A DNA stretch of 64,000 bases, taken from assembly GCF_032854445.1 (NCBI RefSeq), contig NC_088303.1, forward strand, positions 14,887,501-14,951,500, given 5' to 3'. Below are positions 63,111-64,000 of the stretch, one piece after another (position 1 is the first letter of the stretch; each line of letters opens with the position of its first letter). Made by a program: the position numbers and the translations under genes. The notes under the pieces were generated by a model, which was not told where the DNA came from, searched no databases, and saw only the letters and a list, made by a program, of their open reading frames with translations. This stretch comes from Liolophura sinensis. Lineage: Eukaryota; Mollusca; Polyplacophora; Chitonida; Chitonidae.

Positions 63111-64000
63111 ATCTGTAATACTTTGAACTGTGCTTCCTAATTTTGAATTTCCAGAGGTTGCCGCGGGGAAAGTTTAATGCAGGTCTGACCAAAAATACCC
63201 AATCATTTCCATGTCCATTAAAAATATCTCTGTGACTGTTTTCGCTGTTGAGTTTAATCGCTGTGAGGTTTCCGTGCCAAAGTATGTGTTAGCTTTAATC
63301 AACAAGGCAACAGAATGCTGAACTAACATTTGTACACATGTGCATTACCCATATTCAAAACAACCTATAACACCAGTTTCAAAAGGAATATGTCAGAATT
63401 ACATCAAAAATTATAATAAATTATGAAGTACTTTCAGAAATGACCTGAGACAGATTATTTTATTTAATAAGGCAATTTGTGTACAGTCACTCTACAAAAT
63501 GTCTCGAATAGCAAGGTAAAAAATAACAAATACCTTTGATATAAAAAAGATTATGTTCCAAACTAAGAATGATTAGCATACCACTCATTTGGCTTATCTC
63601 AGTTAATATGCCAAATCGATTTTGTACATATTGCTTTTTATTTATCAGAAAATGAGTTCTGGTCCAATAGAATAAGGTTTCATACCCAAGGGATACTTCG
63701 CTGGTTGCATCATTAACTACAGGGTTATGACACTGTCAACGTACAGGCAGCAAACATTACAGCTATGGATCATTTCAATCAATGGCCATTCCTCTGACAA
63801 AAACTGTGGCGGGCAAAGTTGATTGTAAGCAATATTACAGTACATGTAGCAGGCACACCTGCTTACTACGGATATTGTAGATATTTGGGAAATGTTAAGA
63901 TTGGCTACACGAACGATGCAGACCCAGTTCTCTAGTCATTGAGTCGCATTAGTGACTGCAGGGAAACAATAAGCTTTGTCGTAGTTTTAACTGCGCATGT
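63111..64000. other. non-coding, probably GPCR intron
   Basis: No TM1-TM2 exon or other feature was recognised. A short stretch caaagttgattgtaagc near 63815 resembles one arm of the inverted repeat at 30.9 kb. Confidence 0.45.

Overview
This window reads as nuclear DNA of an animal, most likely a mollusc or a close lophotrochozoan relative. It is AT-rich, its genes are small and split by many introns, and operon structure is absent. It carries microsatellites, minisatellites, and about twenty copies of one tRNA-derived SINE whose 3' end (gaaatattcttgagtacgg, then cgtaaaacaccaatc) resembles SINEs I associate with molluscan genomes. The phylum is an inference.

Coding content was found mainly by joining exons whose splice sites and codon phases agree. 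From left to right: (1) a partial Ly6/three-finger gene on the minus strand (exons 1766-1999 and 2975-3066); (2) a seven-exon zona pellucida (ZP) domain gene on the minus strand (14487-17351, first exon not found) with a furin-type site and a poly(A) signal; (3) a complete three-exon Ly6 gene on the plus strand (27789-30607, 183 residues) with the same intron phases as the first; (4) a sarcoplasmic calcium-binding protein (SCP) gene on the minus strand (47853-48760, 203 residues) whose start exon is duplicated 2 kb upstream, with two decayed SCP copies on the plus strand at 43.1 and 44.6 kb; (5) a peptide GPCR of the orexin/allatotropin receptor type on the minus strand (57968-61611), holding TM3 to the cytoplasmic tail. 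TM1-TM2 must lie beyond the right edge.

The rest is dominated by mobile elements. A 5.6 kb non-LTR retrotransposon (34.1-39.7 kb; zinc-knuckle ORF1; endonuclease, RT and RNase H in ORF2) is broken by stops and frameshifts and appears to have landed inside a SINE. A 5'-truncated relative lies at 19.9-21.3 kb. Two degraded Penelope-like elements are at 9.1-11.4 kb and 45.2-46.0 kb, with a detached 3' fragment at 16.9 kb. A solo LTR with a 4-bp target duplication is at 22.6-23.6 kb, and a Tc1/mariner remnant at 12.9-13.8 kb. Tandem arrays include a 46-bp satellite with a 414-bp higher-order period in the GPCR intron, a 69-bp array between the two SCP pseudogenes, and 59-bp and 81-bp arrays.

The genes show no shared pathway. 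The local themes are tandem or segmental duplication (Ly6, SCP) and heavy retroelement turnover. I found no convincing undescribed system. The most unusual items are the duplicated SCP start exon, a possible inverted terminal exon of the GPCR, and the nested element histories.
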